This document shows positions 8,186 through 15,576 of a stretch of DNA of 35,915 nucleotides, piece after piece (positions within the stretch are counted from its first letter, which is position 1; each line of letters begins with the position of its first letter). Source of the stretch: Acidobacteriota bacterium. GTDB taxonomy: Bacteria > Acidobacteriota > Blastocatellia > RBC074. The notes under the pieces were generated by a model. The model saw nothing but the letters and a program-made list of their open reading frames with translations, searched no databases and was not told where the DNA came from. The DNA is taken from assembly GCA_016789605.1 (NCBI GenBank), contig JAEUQO010000167.1, forward strand, positions 1 through 35,915, in the 5' to 3' direction. The translations under genes and the position numbers were made by a program.

Positions 8186-9261
8186 GCGGACGGCTTTCGG
8201 GAACCTTTATGCTTGGTGAACAACAACTTTCGGTTTCGCTGTCAGCGCCGTTGCGCGGTTATTTGACCAAACGGCGCACGGCGGTGGTGTTGCTTGCGCT
8301 TGGCGCGATGGTTGTTGTGTTAGCACTGGCGGCGCTGGCCATCGGCAGCGAACCGGTTCCCGTCAGTCAAATTGCTGCGGCGTTGTTGGCAAAGTTGACA
8401 GCCGCGTCTTCGCCGTTGACTCGCGAACAGGAAGTCATCGTTTTCGGGTTGCGGTTGCCGCGCATTGGATTGTCGCTGGGCGTGGGCGCGGCACTGGCGT
8501 TGGCGGGCGCAGCGTTTCAGGCGTTGTTGCGCAATCCGCTGGCAGACCCGTATGTGTTGGGCGTTTCAGGCGGAGCCGCCGTCGGCGCAATCGTCGCCAT
8601 TTTGTTTGCTGGCGAGTGGGCGTTTGGTCGCCCGTTGTGCAGTTTTGCCGGTGCCGCGCTCGCAACGTTGGCGGTTTACCGACTGGGACGCCGCGAAAGC
8701 GATCCGGCGCATCTGGTATTGGCAGGCGTCGTCATTTCCACCTTTCTTTCGTCGGTCATCGTGTTGCTGACCAGCCTGGCCGACAACGTGAAGCTGCGCA
8801 ACATCACGCTTTGGTTGTTGGGCGATTTGTCGAGCGGCACCAGCGAAGGATTGTTTTTTGTTTTGCTGGCGGTTGCGGGGGGAGCCGCTGTGTTGCTGAC
8901 GCAAGCGCGCGCCCTGAATTTGTTGATGATCGGCGAACGCGACGCTTTTGCGCTGGGAGTGGAAACGGCGCGCGTGCGCTGGCTGGTGTATCTGGCGGCT
9001 TCGCTGTTGACCGGCGCAGCCGTGGCGGCGGGCGGAGCCATCGGTTATGTCGGGTTGGTGACGCCGCATCTGGTTCGCCTGGCAACCGGCACTGACAACC
9101 GTTTGGTGATTCCGGCCAGCGCGTTGAGCGGCGCATTGCTGGTGCTGTTTTCTGACACGGTGGCGCGCACGGCATTGTCGCCGCGCGAATTGCCCACGGG
9201 CGCGATTACCGCGCTGATCGGTGCGCCAGTGTTTATCTATCTGTTGCGAAAAAGCCGGTAA
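8182..9261 (+). CDS. btuC: Cobalamin ABC transporter permease (FecCD family)
   Basis: A FecCD/BtuC-family inner-membrane permease of 359 residues with about ten helices. Family marks are LRLPRIGLSLGVGAALALAG near residues 92-111, FQALLRNPLADPYVLGVSGG just after it, and the cytoplasmic coupling motif GLVTPHLVRLATG that meets the ATPase. The GTG at 8182 overlaps the btuF stop in a GTGA junction, which suits translational coupling. An in-frame ATG at 8209 with GGGAA upstream is an alternative that would remove nine residues. It would form the membrane channel as a dimer and take cobalamin from BtuF. Riboswitch control is shared with the whole operon. Confidence 0.93.
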   Translation: MSGRLSGTFMLGEQQLSVSLSAPLRGYLTKRRTAVVLLALGAMVVVLALAALAIGSEPVPVSQIAAALLAKLTAASSPLTREQEVIVFGLRLPRIGLSLGVGAALALAGAAFQALLRNPLADPYVLGVSGGAAVGAIVAILFAGEWAFGRPLCSFAGAALATLAVYRLGRRESDPAHLVLAGVVISTFLSSVIVLLTSLADNVKLRNITLWLLGDLSSGTSEGLFFVLLAVAGGAAVLLTQARALNLLMIGERDAFALGVETARVRWLVYLAASLLTGAAVAAGGAIGYVGLVTPHLVRLATGTDNRLVIPASALSGALLVLFSDTVARTALSPRELPTGAITALIGAPVFIYLLRKSR

Positions 9262-9266
9262 GGAAA

Positions 9267-10040
9267 ATGCTCGCATTACGGCAGGTTCATTTTGGATATA
9301 CGCGGCCAGTGGTGACTGACGTCTCGCTCACGGTGAAGGGGGGCGAAATCGTAGCGTTGCTGGGGCCGAATGGCGCGGGCAAATCCACCTTGCTGGGGCT
9401 GGCATACGGTGCGTTGTCGCCACACCGCGGCGAAGTTCTCTTTGACGGGCAACCGCTCGCACGCTTTGCGCGTCGAGAACTGGCGCGCCGCATTGCGCTG
9501 GTTGCTCCAGCGGGCGACGTGCGGTTTCCGCTCAGCGGATTGGAATATGTGCTGACCGGACGTTTTGCTCACACCAGCGCGTTGGGCTTTGATGCGCCGC
9601 AGGATATTGAAATCGCCAGCCAGGCGTTGCGCGATACCGATGCCGCAGAATTTGCCGACCGCCGGTTTAATGAATTGTCTTCGGGCGAACGCCAACGCGT
9701 CGTGCTGGCGCGCGCATTGGCGCAACAACCGCGGTTGTTGTTGTTGGACGAACCGACGGCTAACGCGGATGTGGCGCATCAGGTTTCATTGCTCAGTTTG
9801 GTGCGCAATCTGACCCACGAACGCGGCTTGGGCGCGCTGGTCGTGACACACGAAATCAACCTCGCGGCGGAATTTGCCGACCGCGTGGCGTTGCTAAAAC
9901 AAGGACGCTTGCTGGCCTGCGGCGCACCGCCAGACGTGATGACGCCCGCCGCATTAAGTGATTTGTTTGAAACGCCGCTGCTGGTGGACGAACATCCACA
10001 CAGTGGCAAACCACGAGTTTCGTTTGTTTTTCCCCGCTAA
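9267..10040 (+). CDS. btuD: Cobalamin ABC transporter ATP-binding protein
   Basis: A 257-residue ATPase of the FecE/BtuD type that powers import through BtuC. The Walker A motif is GPNGAGKST (33-41), the signature LSSGERQ (137-143), Walker B LLLLDEP (157-163), and the switch histidine His195 lies in VVTHEINLA. The Q-loop is odd: where relatives read ALVPQ, this protein reads ALVAPAGDVRFPL (78-90) and no glutamine is seen there. That residue normally links the nucleotide site to the permease, so the substitution deserves a check. The ATG at 9267 follows AAGGA and begins six bases after the btuC stop. The rest of the domain is intact and of normal length, so I regard it as functional. Confidence 0.93.
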   Translation: MLALRQVHFGYTRPVVTDVSLTVKGGEIVALLGPNGAGKSTLLGLAYGALSPHRGEVLFDGQPLARFARRELARRIALVAPAGDVRFPLSGLEYVLTGRFAHTSALGFDAPQDIEIASQALRDTDAAEFADRRFNELSSGERQRVVLARALAQQPRLLLLDEPTANADVAHQVSLLSLVRNLTHERGLGALVVTHEINLAAEFADRVALLKQGRLLACGAPPDVMTPAALSDLFETPLLVDEHPHSGKPRVSFVFPR

Positions 10041-10107
10041 AACACGCTGACAGAAACCTTGACCGGCCCCATTAATCCGAACCAGGTCTGATCACACAGG
10101 AATCGTT

Positions 10108-12486
10108 ATGAACGCAGTACGCAAAACTTTGATCCTTTCTCTTTTGCTGTCGTTGTCGCAGTTGTTGGTCTCGGCGCAAAGCGCGACCAACTTGCGCGGT
10201 TTGATCACCGATACGCGCGGCAGAGCCATTGCCGGTGCGCGCGTTGTGTTGCTGGCAGAAAACAAACTGGCAGTGCGCGAAACCACGACCAACGAACGCG
10301 GCGAATTTAGTTTGCTGGGCTTGGCGGCGGGACAGTATGCCGTGTCTGTCGAAGCCGACGGTTTGACGCAACCTGGCGGTGCGCAGCCGTTGAAACTGGA
10401 TGCCGGTCGAGAAAACCGCATCATCATTCCGCTGACGCTGGCCGCCATCGAAGACAGCATCATCATTTCGGCTTCGCGCACGGAAACGCGCACCGGCGAA
10501 ACGCCCGCCAGCGCATTTGTTGTTTCGGCGGCAGAGTTGTTGCGCTCACAACGCGTGAATGTGTTTGACGCGTTGCGCCAGTCACCCGGCGTGATGGCAA
10601 TGCAAACCTCGCGGCGCGGCGGCGTGACGTCACTGTTTGTGCGCGGCGGCGAATCGGATTACACCAAAGTCCTGATTGACGGCATTCCGGCCAATGAAGC
10701 GGGCGGCTCATTCGATTTTGCCGATTTGACGACAGACAACCTGGCGCGCGTCGAATTGGTGCGCGGCGCGCAAAGCGCCATTTACGGATCAGATGCGATG
10801 ACAGGCGTCTTGCAAGTTGTGACGCACCGCGGCACGACTTCGACGCCGGAACTGGATTTTTCCGCCGAAGGTGGCAGCTTTGCCTTTAATCGGCAATTCG
10901 CCCGCGTTTCTGGCGCACACAAAGCGTTTGATTACTCGCTCAGTTACACGCACTTGCGCACAGATGGACGCGACCGCAACGACGATTACCAAAACCGCAT
11001 CAGCACCGGCAATCTGGGGTATCGGTTCAACGAACGCACGCAATTACGGTTGACCGCGCGCAAAGACAGTTCCGGTTTGGGCGTGCCGGGCGCAACCGCA
11101 GTCTATTTCCCCGATCCTGACGAACGCGCACGCCGCAAGCGCATCACGACCGGCGTTCGTCTGGAAGACCAAACGACCAAATTCTGGCGGCAAAGTTTGA
11201 CCTTTGCCTTTTCCGAAAGCCGCTATTCCAGCTTTGATCCGGCGGCGCAGGATTTGACCAAACCCAATACGCCGCCCGACACCGCATTTGCGTTCAACGA
11301 TTTTGTGTCGGCGTTCAACAACCACCAGCGCCGTCGCGGGCTGCGTTATCAGAGCGATTTGGTGTTGCCGCGCGGTCATTTCGTTTCGGGGGGATTGGAT
11401 TATGAACAGGAACGCGCCGTGTTTGACAGCGGCTTTGCGGGACAAAATCGCGTCGCTTCGTCGCGCAATAATCTGGGCGCGTTTTTGCAGGATCAAGTCG
11501 CGCTCGCGCCGAATTTGTTTGTGACGGCGGGTGTGCGCGTCGAACACAACGAAGCCGAATTGCCTGCTTCGTTCGCTGGCGTGTTGACCAGTCTGAAATC
11601 CGCGCCGTTTACCGGTACGGTTGGCTTCGGCACGAAAGTCATGCCGAAAGTCGCGGCGATGTATGTCGTGCAACCGCGCGACCTGCAATCGGTAATCGGC
11701 GCAACGCGTTACAAGGCCAATTACGGCCACGGCATCAAAGCGCCGACGCTGGTTGAAGCTTTCAGCCCCAGTCCATTCTTTTTGGGCAATCCGGCGCTCA
11801 GACCGGAACGCGCGCGCAACTATGATCTGGGCGTCGAACAGTTTTTCTGGAAAGACAGCCGTGCGCGCATCGAACTGACATATTTTGAAAATCGCTTCCG
11901 CGACCAAATCGCCTTTGTCGGTGATCCGGCGACGTTTGGCGGGCCGGTCAAATTGGCGGATGGGCGGCTGACCAATTACGTCAACAACGACCGGGCGATT
12001 GCGCGCGGAGTGGAAGTCGCCGTGGGGTTACATACCTTGCGCCGCGTGCAATTCAACGGCAGCTATACCCTGCTCAAAACCAAACTTCAGGCCGCCGCCG
12101 ACACGATTGACTTCAACACGTTGCAACTGGTGCCAAACCGCGAAATCGGCTTGCCGCTGTTGCGTCGGCCCAGGCATTCAGGCGCGCTCAACATCGCTTA
12201 TGTCGGTCGCAATCTCACGCTCAATTTGGATGGGATTTTTGTCGGACGGCGGCGCGATGGCGATCCGGTGACCTTTTCGCGCTTTGACGCGCAAGGCCGC
12301 CCGGTCGAAAACAAAGGCTATACGCGGCTGGACGTTTCCTGGTCGTATCGTCTGAACGAATGGGCCAGCCTGTTTGGACGCATCGAAAATTTGCTCAATC
12401 AGGAATATCAGGAAGTGCTCGGTTACCCGGCGTATCGGCTGAATTTCTCGGCGGGGGTGCGCTTTCGTGTCGGCGGTGGCCGCTAA
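10108..12486 (+). CDS. btuB: TonB-dependent outer-membrane receptor, probably for cobalamin, with N-terminal regulatory-like domain
   Basis: A 792-residue outer-membrane receptor. A signal peptide (1-23) is followed by a carboxypeptidase-regulatory-like beta-sandwich (about 27-112: LRGLITDTRGRAIAGARV and GEFSLLGLAAGQYAVSVEA regions). Next come a TonB-box-like DSIIISAS at 116-123, a plug domain (VFDALRQSPGVM, TSLFVRGGESDYTKVLIDG) and a beta-barrel ending in a RLNFSAGVRFRVGG strand. The extra N-terminal domain is common in Acidobacteria and Bacteroidetes receptors. Its place behind btuFCD under the B12 riboswitch is the reason for calling the substrate cobalamin; sequence alone shows only a vitamin or siderophore-type receptor. 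A CAGGAA site precedes the ATG. The last residues after the final strand (GGGR) are unusual, since an aromatic end is the norm. Confidence 0.88.
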   Translation: MNAVRKTLILSLLLSLSQLLVSAQSATNLRGLITDTRGRAIAGARVVLLAENKLAVRETTTNERGEFSLLGLAAGQYAVSVEADGLTQPGGAQPLKLDAGRENRIIIPLTLAAIEDSIIISASRTETRTGETPASAFVVSAAELLRSQRVNVFDALRQSPGVMAMQTSRRGGVTSLFVRGGESDYTKVLIDGIPANEAGGSFDFADLTTDNLARVELVRGAQSAIYGSDAMTGVLQVVTHRGTTSTPELDFSAEGGSFAFNRQFARVSGAHKAFDYSLSYTHLRTDGRDRNDDYQNRISTGNLGYRFNERTQLRLTARKDSSGLGVPGATAVYFPDPDERARRKRITTGVRLEDQTTKFWRQSLTFAFSESRYSSFDPAAQDLTKPNTPPDTAFAFNDFVSAFNNHQRRRGLRYQSDLVLPRGHFVSGGLDYEQERAVFDSGFAGQNRVASSRNNLGAFLQDQVALAPNLFVTAGVRVEHNEAELPASFAGVLTSLKSAPFTGTVGFGTKVMPKVAAMYVVQPRDLQSVIGATRYKANYGHGIKAPTLVEAFSPSPFFLGNPALRPERARNYDLGVEQFFWKDSRARIELTYFENRFRDQIAFVGDPATFGGPVKLADGRLTNYVNNDRAIARGVEVAVGLHTLRRVQFNGSYTLLKTKLQAAADTIDFNTLQLVPNREIGLPLLRRPRHSGALNIAYVGRNLTLNLDGIFVGRRRDGDPVTFSRFDAQGRPVENKGYTRLDVSWSYRLNEWASLFGRIENLLNQEYQEVLGYPAYRLNFSAGVRFRVGGGR

Positions 12487-12516
12487 CCGAAATCGTCAGG
12501 CTGGGGCCTGGTTTCA

Positions 12517-13170
12517 TCACAGCTCATCCAGTGAAATCAGGCCTTGTTTGAGCGCGTAAATCACTGCTTGGGTACGATGAGACAATTGCAGTTTGCCAAG
12601 GATGTTGCCGAGATGCGTTTTGACCGTTTCTTCGCTGATAAAGAGCGCGGCGGCAATTTCACGGTTGGTGCGTCCGTGTGCGAGCTGGCGTAACACGTCC
12701 AGCTCGCGTTCGGTGAGTTCGCTTCCCGGCGGCAGATGCGATTGGCCGCCGCGCGCCAGTTCCTGCCAAAGGCTCGCTGCCACCGACGGCGCAAACAACG
12801 ATTGACCACTGGCGGCGGCGCGCACCGCCGCCAGCAAAAATTCCGGCTCGGTGTCTTTGCGCACATAACCAATGGCGCCCGCGCGCAATGCTCCGATCAG
12901 CCGCGCTTCATCTGTTGAAGCCGTCAGCGCCACGACCTGCGTTCGTGGCCATTGTTGCCGTACACGCCGGGTTGTTTCGACGCCATCCAAACCGCCCGGC
13001 ATCAGCAAATCCATCACCACCACATCCGGCGACCACTCATCCATTTGCTGCAACAACGCTTCGCCGTTGGCGGCAACGCCCACCACGCGCAAATCGTCGA
13101 ACGATTCCAGATAGCTGTGCAATCCGCGACTGACGACGCGGTGGTCATCCACCAATACGACTCGGATCAT
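12517..13170 (-). CDS. NarL/FixJ-family response regulator
   Basis: A 217-residue two-component regulator. The receiver domain has the acidic pair Asp8-Asp9, the phospho-acceptor Asp54 in VVMDLLMPG, Thr83 or Ser85 in the ALTAST segment and Lys105 in YVRKD. A LuxR-type helix-turn-helix fills residues 150-212 (LTERELDVLRQLAHGRTNRE and EETVKTHLGNILGKL). It is most like the LiaR/VraR/DegU group. Its start overlaps the kinase end by 26 bases on the same strand, a strong sign of translational coupling and of a cognate pair. Target genes are unknown. The gene is convergent with the B12 receptor gene, 30 bases away, with no obvious terminator between them. Confidence 0.95.
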   Translation of the reverse strand: MIRVVLVDDHRVVSRGLHSYLESFDDLRVVGVAANGEALLQQMDEWSPDVVVMDLLMPGGLDGVETTRRVRQQWPRTQVVALTASTDEARLIGALRAGAIGYVRKDTEPEFLLAAVRAAASGQSLFAPSVAASLWQELARGGQSHLPPGSELTERELDVLRQLAHGRTNREIAAALFISEETVKTHLGNILGKLQLSHRTQAVIYALKQGLISLDEL

Positions 13171-15016
13171 AGGTTCCTTTCACTGACGGCGTCTTGGGGG
13201 CTGGCCGGTTGACCCACCATTGCCAGGCCAGCAAGAAGAGGCAATACAGCAACAGCACCAACGTGGCCACCCAAAATGCCCGCAACGGTTGAAAGCTGGG
13301 TTGCGCCAGTTGTGGGCCATATCCCCGCCAGATCAGAATTTGCCGCAAGATCGGATAGGCCAGAATGCCCGGTCTGGCAAAGAGAAACGTGAGCGCCGCC
13401 GCCAAAAACAACAGAACCCATTGCCGCCAGTGAGTCAACACGCGCACAAATTCCTGACGCGTCAGCAGTCTGGTTTGTGCGCGCAACGTTTGCTGCACGC
13501 GAAATGCCGCCGCCGCTGTCAGCAATGGCCACAAAATCAGATACGCCGTTTCGTTGGGCAGGTATACGTGCCAGAGTTCCGCGGCGAGGTGCCAGTTTTC
13601 CAACGACCAGAACAGCGCGCCAATCCATAACGCCGCAAGCTGGCGAAGTTGTCCTTGTAACTCCAGCGTCTGTTTGGCCGCAAGGCTGCCCACCGTTTTC
13701 ATACGGCGAATGGATTGCGCCACGCGGTAACCCCGCCAGGCGCTCAGCGCAAACAGCGGCAATCCTGCCGCCGGCCAATATGGACCGGAATGCGACAACA
13801 GCCACGAACCAGAGATGAGAAAGCCCACCAGCGTAAACACAAACGCAAGGCGTAATTCGCGTCTGAGGTTGCGCTGTTCGTTGGCCAAGAGCGGCACCGA
13901 CACCGTCAGACTGGTTCCTTCTCCCGCACGGCTATCAACCTGAAGCGCGCCACCGATTTCAAACACGCGCGCACGAATGTTTGCCAACCCCATTCCGGTA
14001 TAGGCCTCGGTCGAGGCAAAACCGCCTCCGTCGTCCGCGATTTTCAGCCACAACACGTCTTCGTCGCCGTGTGTTTGTCGGTGCAACCGCACGCGCACTG
14101 TTTGCGCGCGCGCGTGGCGTGCGATGTTGGCCAGTGCTTCTTGCGTGATGCGAAAGAGCGCGTCTTGTGCGCCGACCGGCAGTTCATTGTCGGCGGGCAG
14201 CTCGCCCAATTCGGTGATGACTTGCGCGCCGGTGCGATATTGCAAGGCTTCGCATTGTTGGCGTAGCGCCTCGATCAAGCCGATGGTTTCCAACGGAGCC
14301 GGGCGCAGGTTGTGCAAGAGCGCTTCCATTTCGGCCATCGCTTCGCGCACGCTGTTGCGCACGCGTTCGAGCGCATCCTTGGCGCCGCGTTCGTCTTCTT
14401 GCCAGCGCGTTTGCACCGTCGCCGCGTTAACGTTGATGCTGAACAGTTGCTGTTTGATCGAATCGTGCAGCTCACGCGCCAGCCGGTTGCGTTCCTGTTG
14501 GGCGGCTGCTTCGTGAATTTGTTGCGCCCACTGTTCGCGCAACAATTCGGTTCCCGGTTCTGTCGCGGCGGTTTGCAGCGCCGTGCCGTCTTTTGGCGTT
14601 TTCAGCAGCAACCAGCAATAGCCGACGGCTTGCACAAAAAAGATTCCCGCCGCAATCCAACCCGCAGAGGTTTTCCAGATGGAAACCTGCTGTTGCAGGG
14701 CAAAACCGCCCAACACCGCATTTAGGCCAAACAGCGCCAGCGAAATGTTGGTTTGGGTTGCGGTGTCTTTCAGATTTCTGACGGCCCAGGTCAGCCAGCT
14801 ACAACCCAACAGCGCTGCGCCAAACAGATAGATAAATGAGCGCTGTCCGCCATAGACCAGCAACAGATGTAATCTGTCTGCTGACGACTGAGGGAATGGT
14901 CGCAAGAGAAAGGCCTGACCGAAAAGATGGCTTAGATTCATCTCTTGCGTGACGAATCCCAGCCCGGCGGCAAAAAACAGCGCGGCGGTAATGGTCGCCA
15001 TCGTCTTGAATGGCAT
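13145..15016 (-). CDS. Sensor histidine kinase with membrane domains on both sides of the kinase core
   Basis: A 623-residue HisKA_3-type kinase (NarX/LiaS/DesK group). About four membrane segments fill residues 8-138. A linker leads to the phospho-acceptor His184 in RLARELHDSIKQQ, and then to an HATPase domain with N-box QEALANIARHA (292-302), DDGGGF (328-333) and GMGLANIRARV (341-351). Unusually, the protein does not end there: residues 388-602 hold further hydrophobic segments (388-408, 413-428, 460-475, 490-505, 533-550, 580-601). The ATG at 15016 was chosen because AAGGAG lies eight bases upstream. The frame is open to 15352, but the extra 112 residues are basic, low in structure and overlap a terminator. 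The regulator gene overlaps its end. The signal sensed is unknown. Confidence 0.92.
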   Translation of the reverse strand: MPFKTMATITAALFFAAGLGFVTQEMNLSHLFGQAFLLRPFPQSSADRLHLLLVYGGQRSFIYLFGAALLGCSWLTWAVRNLKDTATQTNISLALFGLNAVLGGFALQQQVSIWKTSAGWIAAGIFFVQAVGYCWLLLKTPKDGTALQTAATEPGTELLREQWAQQIHEAAAQQERNRLARELHDSIKQQLFSINVNAATVQTRWQEDERGAKDALERVRNSVREAMAEMEALLHNLRPAPLETIGLIEALRQQCEALQYRTGAQVITELGELPADNELPVGAQDALFRITQEALANIARHARAQTVRVRLHRQTHGDEDVLWLKIADDGGGFASTEAYTGMGLANIRARVFEIGGALQVDSRAGEGTSLTVSVPLLANEQRNLRRELRLAFVFTLVGFLISGSWLLSHSGPYWPAAGLPLFALSAWRGYRVAQSIRRMKTVGSLAAKQTLELQGQLRQLAALWIGALFWSLENWHLAAELWHVYLPNETAYLILWPLLTAAAAFRVQQTLRAQTRLLTRQEFVRVLTHWRQWVLLFLAAALTFLFARPGILAYPILRQILIWRGYGPQLAQPSFQPLRAFWVATLVLLLYCLFLLAWQWWVNRPAPKTPSVKGTYDPSRIGG

Positions 15017-15084
15017 GGTTGCTTCTCCTTGCTTCGGTCGGTGTTTACGGCGGACAGAGAGTTTTCGACGGCGCGGATCATAAG

Positions 15085-15118
15085 AAAAAGCTCGCATCGG
15101 AACATCCCCGATGCGAGC
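15085..15118 (-). terminator. Rho-independent terminator of the peptidase-cupin unit
   Basis: GCTCGCATCGG (15090-15100) pairs perfectly with CCGATGCGAGC (15108-15118). In the minus-strand transcript the stem is followed by TTTTTCTT. It lies 65 bases after the cupin stop and separates this unit from the histidine kinase gene. Confidence 0.88.
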
Positions 15119-15182
15119 CATTTTGTCTCCCCCAAACGAGGGATGCGAGTTGCATTGTTGGCCAGAAGCCGACTGCGCGCGC

Positions 15183-15533
15183 TTACTTCGAGCGCAAGTA
15201 ATTGTCCGTACCGTCAACCCAATCGGCGCGAATCGGGCTGAAAACGTCAATGCCCGTGGTGTCTTCGATGGCGACGGCTTCGTGGGGAACATTGGACGGG
15301 ATTTCCATGATTTCTCCACCACGTACGATGATTTCCTGGCCTTCGATGACAAATTTCAGCGCGCCGGAAATGATGTAACTGAACTGTTCGCTGTCGTGTT
15401 GATGACGCGGCACCGCGCAGCCTTTTTTCAGCGTCAGAAATGCGAGGGTGATTTTGTCGCCCGTAAAAAACTTACGGCTGAACATATCAGTCACCCACTC
15501 TTCGGGGATTTCGTTGAGCTTGTGATGTTTCAT
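15183..15533 (-). CDS. Small cupin-domain protein
   Basis: A 116-residue single-domain cupin. Motif 1 is visible as RHQHDSEQFSYIISG, with two histidines and a glutamate as likely metal ligands. Motif 2 is represented by IPSNVPHEA, with the last histidine. The start is placed at the ATG at 15533 (MKHHKLNEIPEE). A GAGGAG site lies about 13 bases upstream, a little far. The frame remains open further upstream, but that part overlaps the peptidase gene and has no protein character. It begins 43 bases after the M1-type peptidase stop, so the two are probably co-transcribed and share the terminator at 15085. Such cupins bind small molecules or act as simple metal enzymes or sensors; the role here is unknown. 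Confidence 0.85.
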   Translation of the reverse strand: MKHHKLNEIPEEWVTDMFSRKFFTGDKITLAFLTLKKGCAVPRHQHDSEQFSYIISGALKFVIEGQEIIVRGGEIMEIPSNVPHEAVAIEDTTGIDVFSPIRADWVDGTDNYLRSK

Positions 15534-15576
15534 TGAACTGGTATTCTCCTCGGCCACATTGTGCGGGCCGTCGTGA

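Noticed and set aside
11044..11907. 287-codon minus-strand frame
   Set aside because: Antisense to the TonB receptor and without any recognisable domain.
15017..15352. N-terminal extension of the histidine kinase
   Set aside because: It crosses a terminator and the cupin gene end, and the ATG at 15016 has a good ribosome site.
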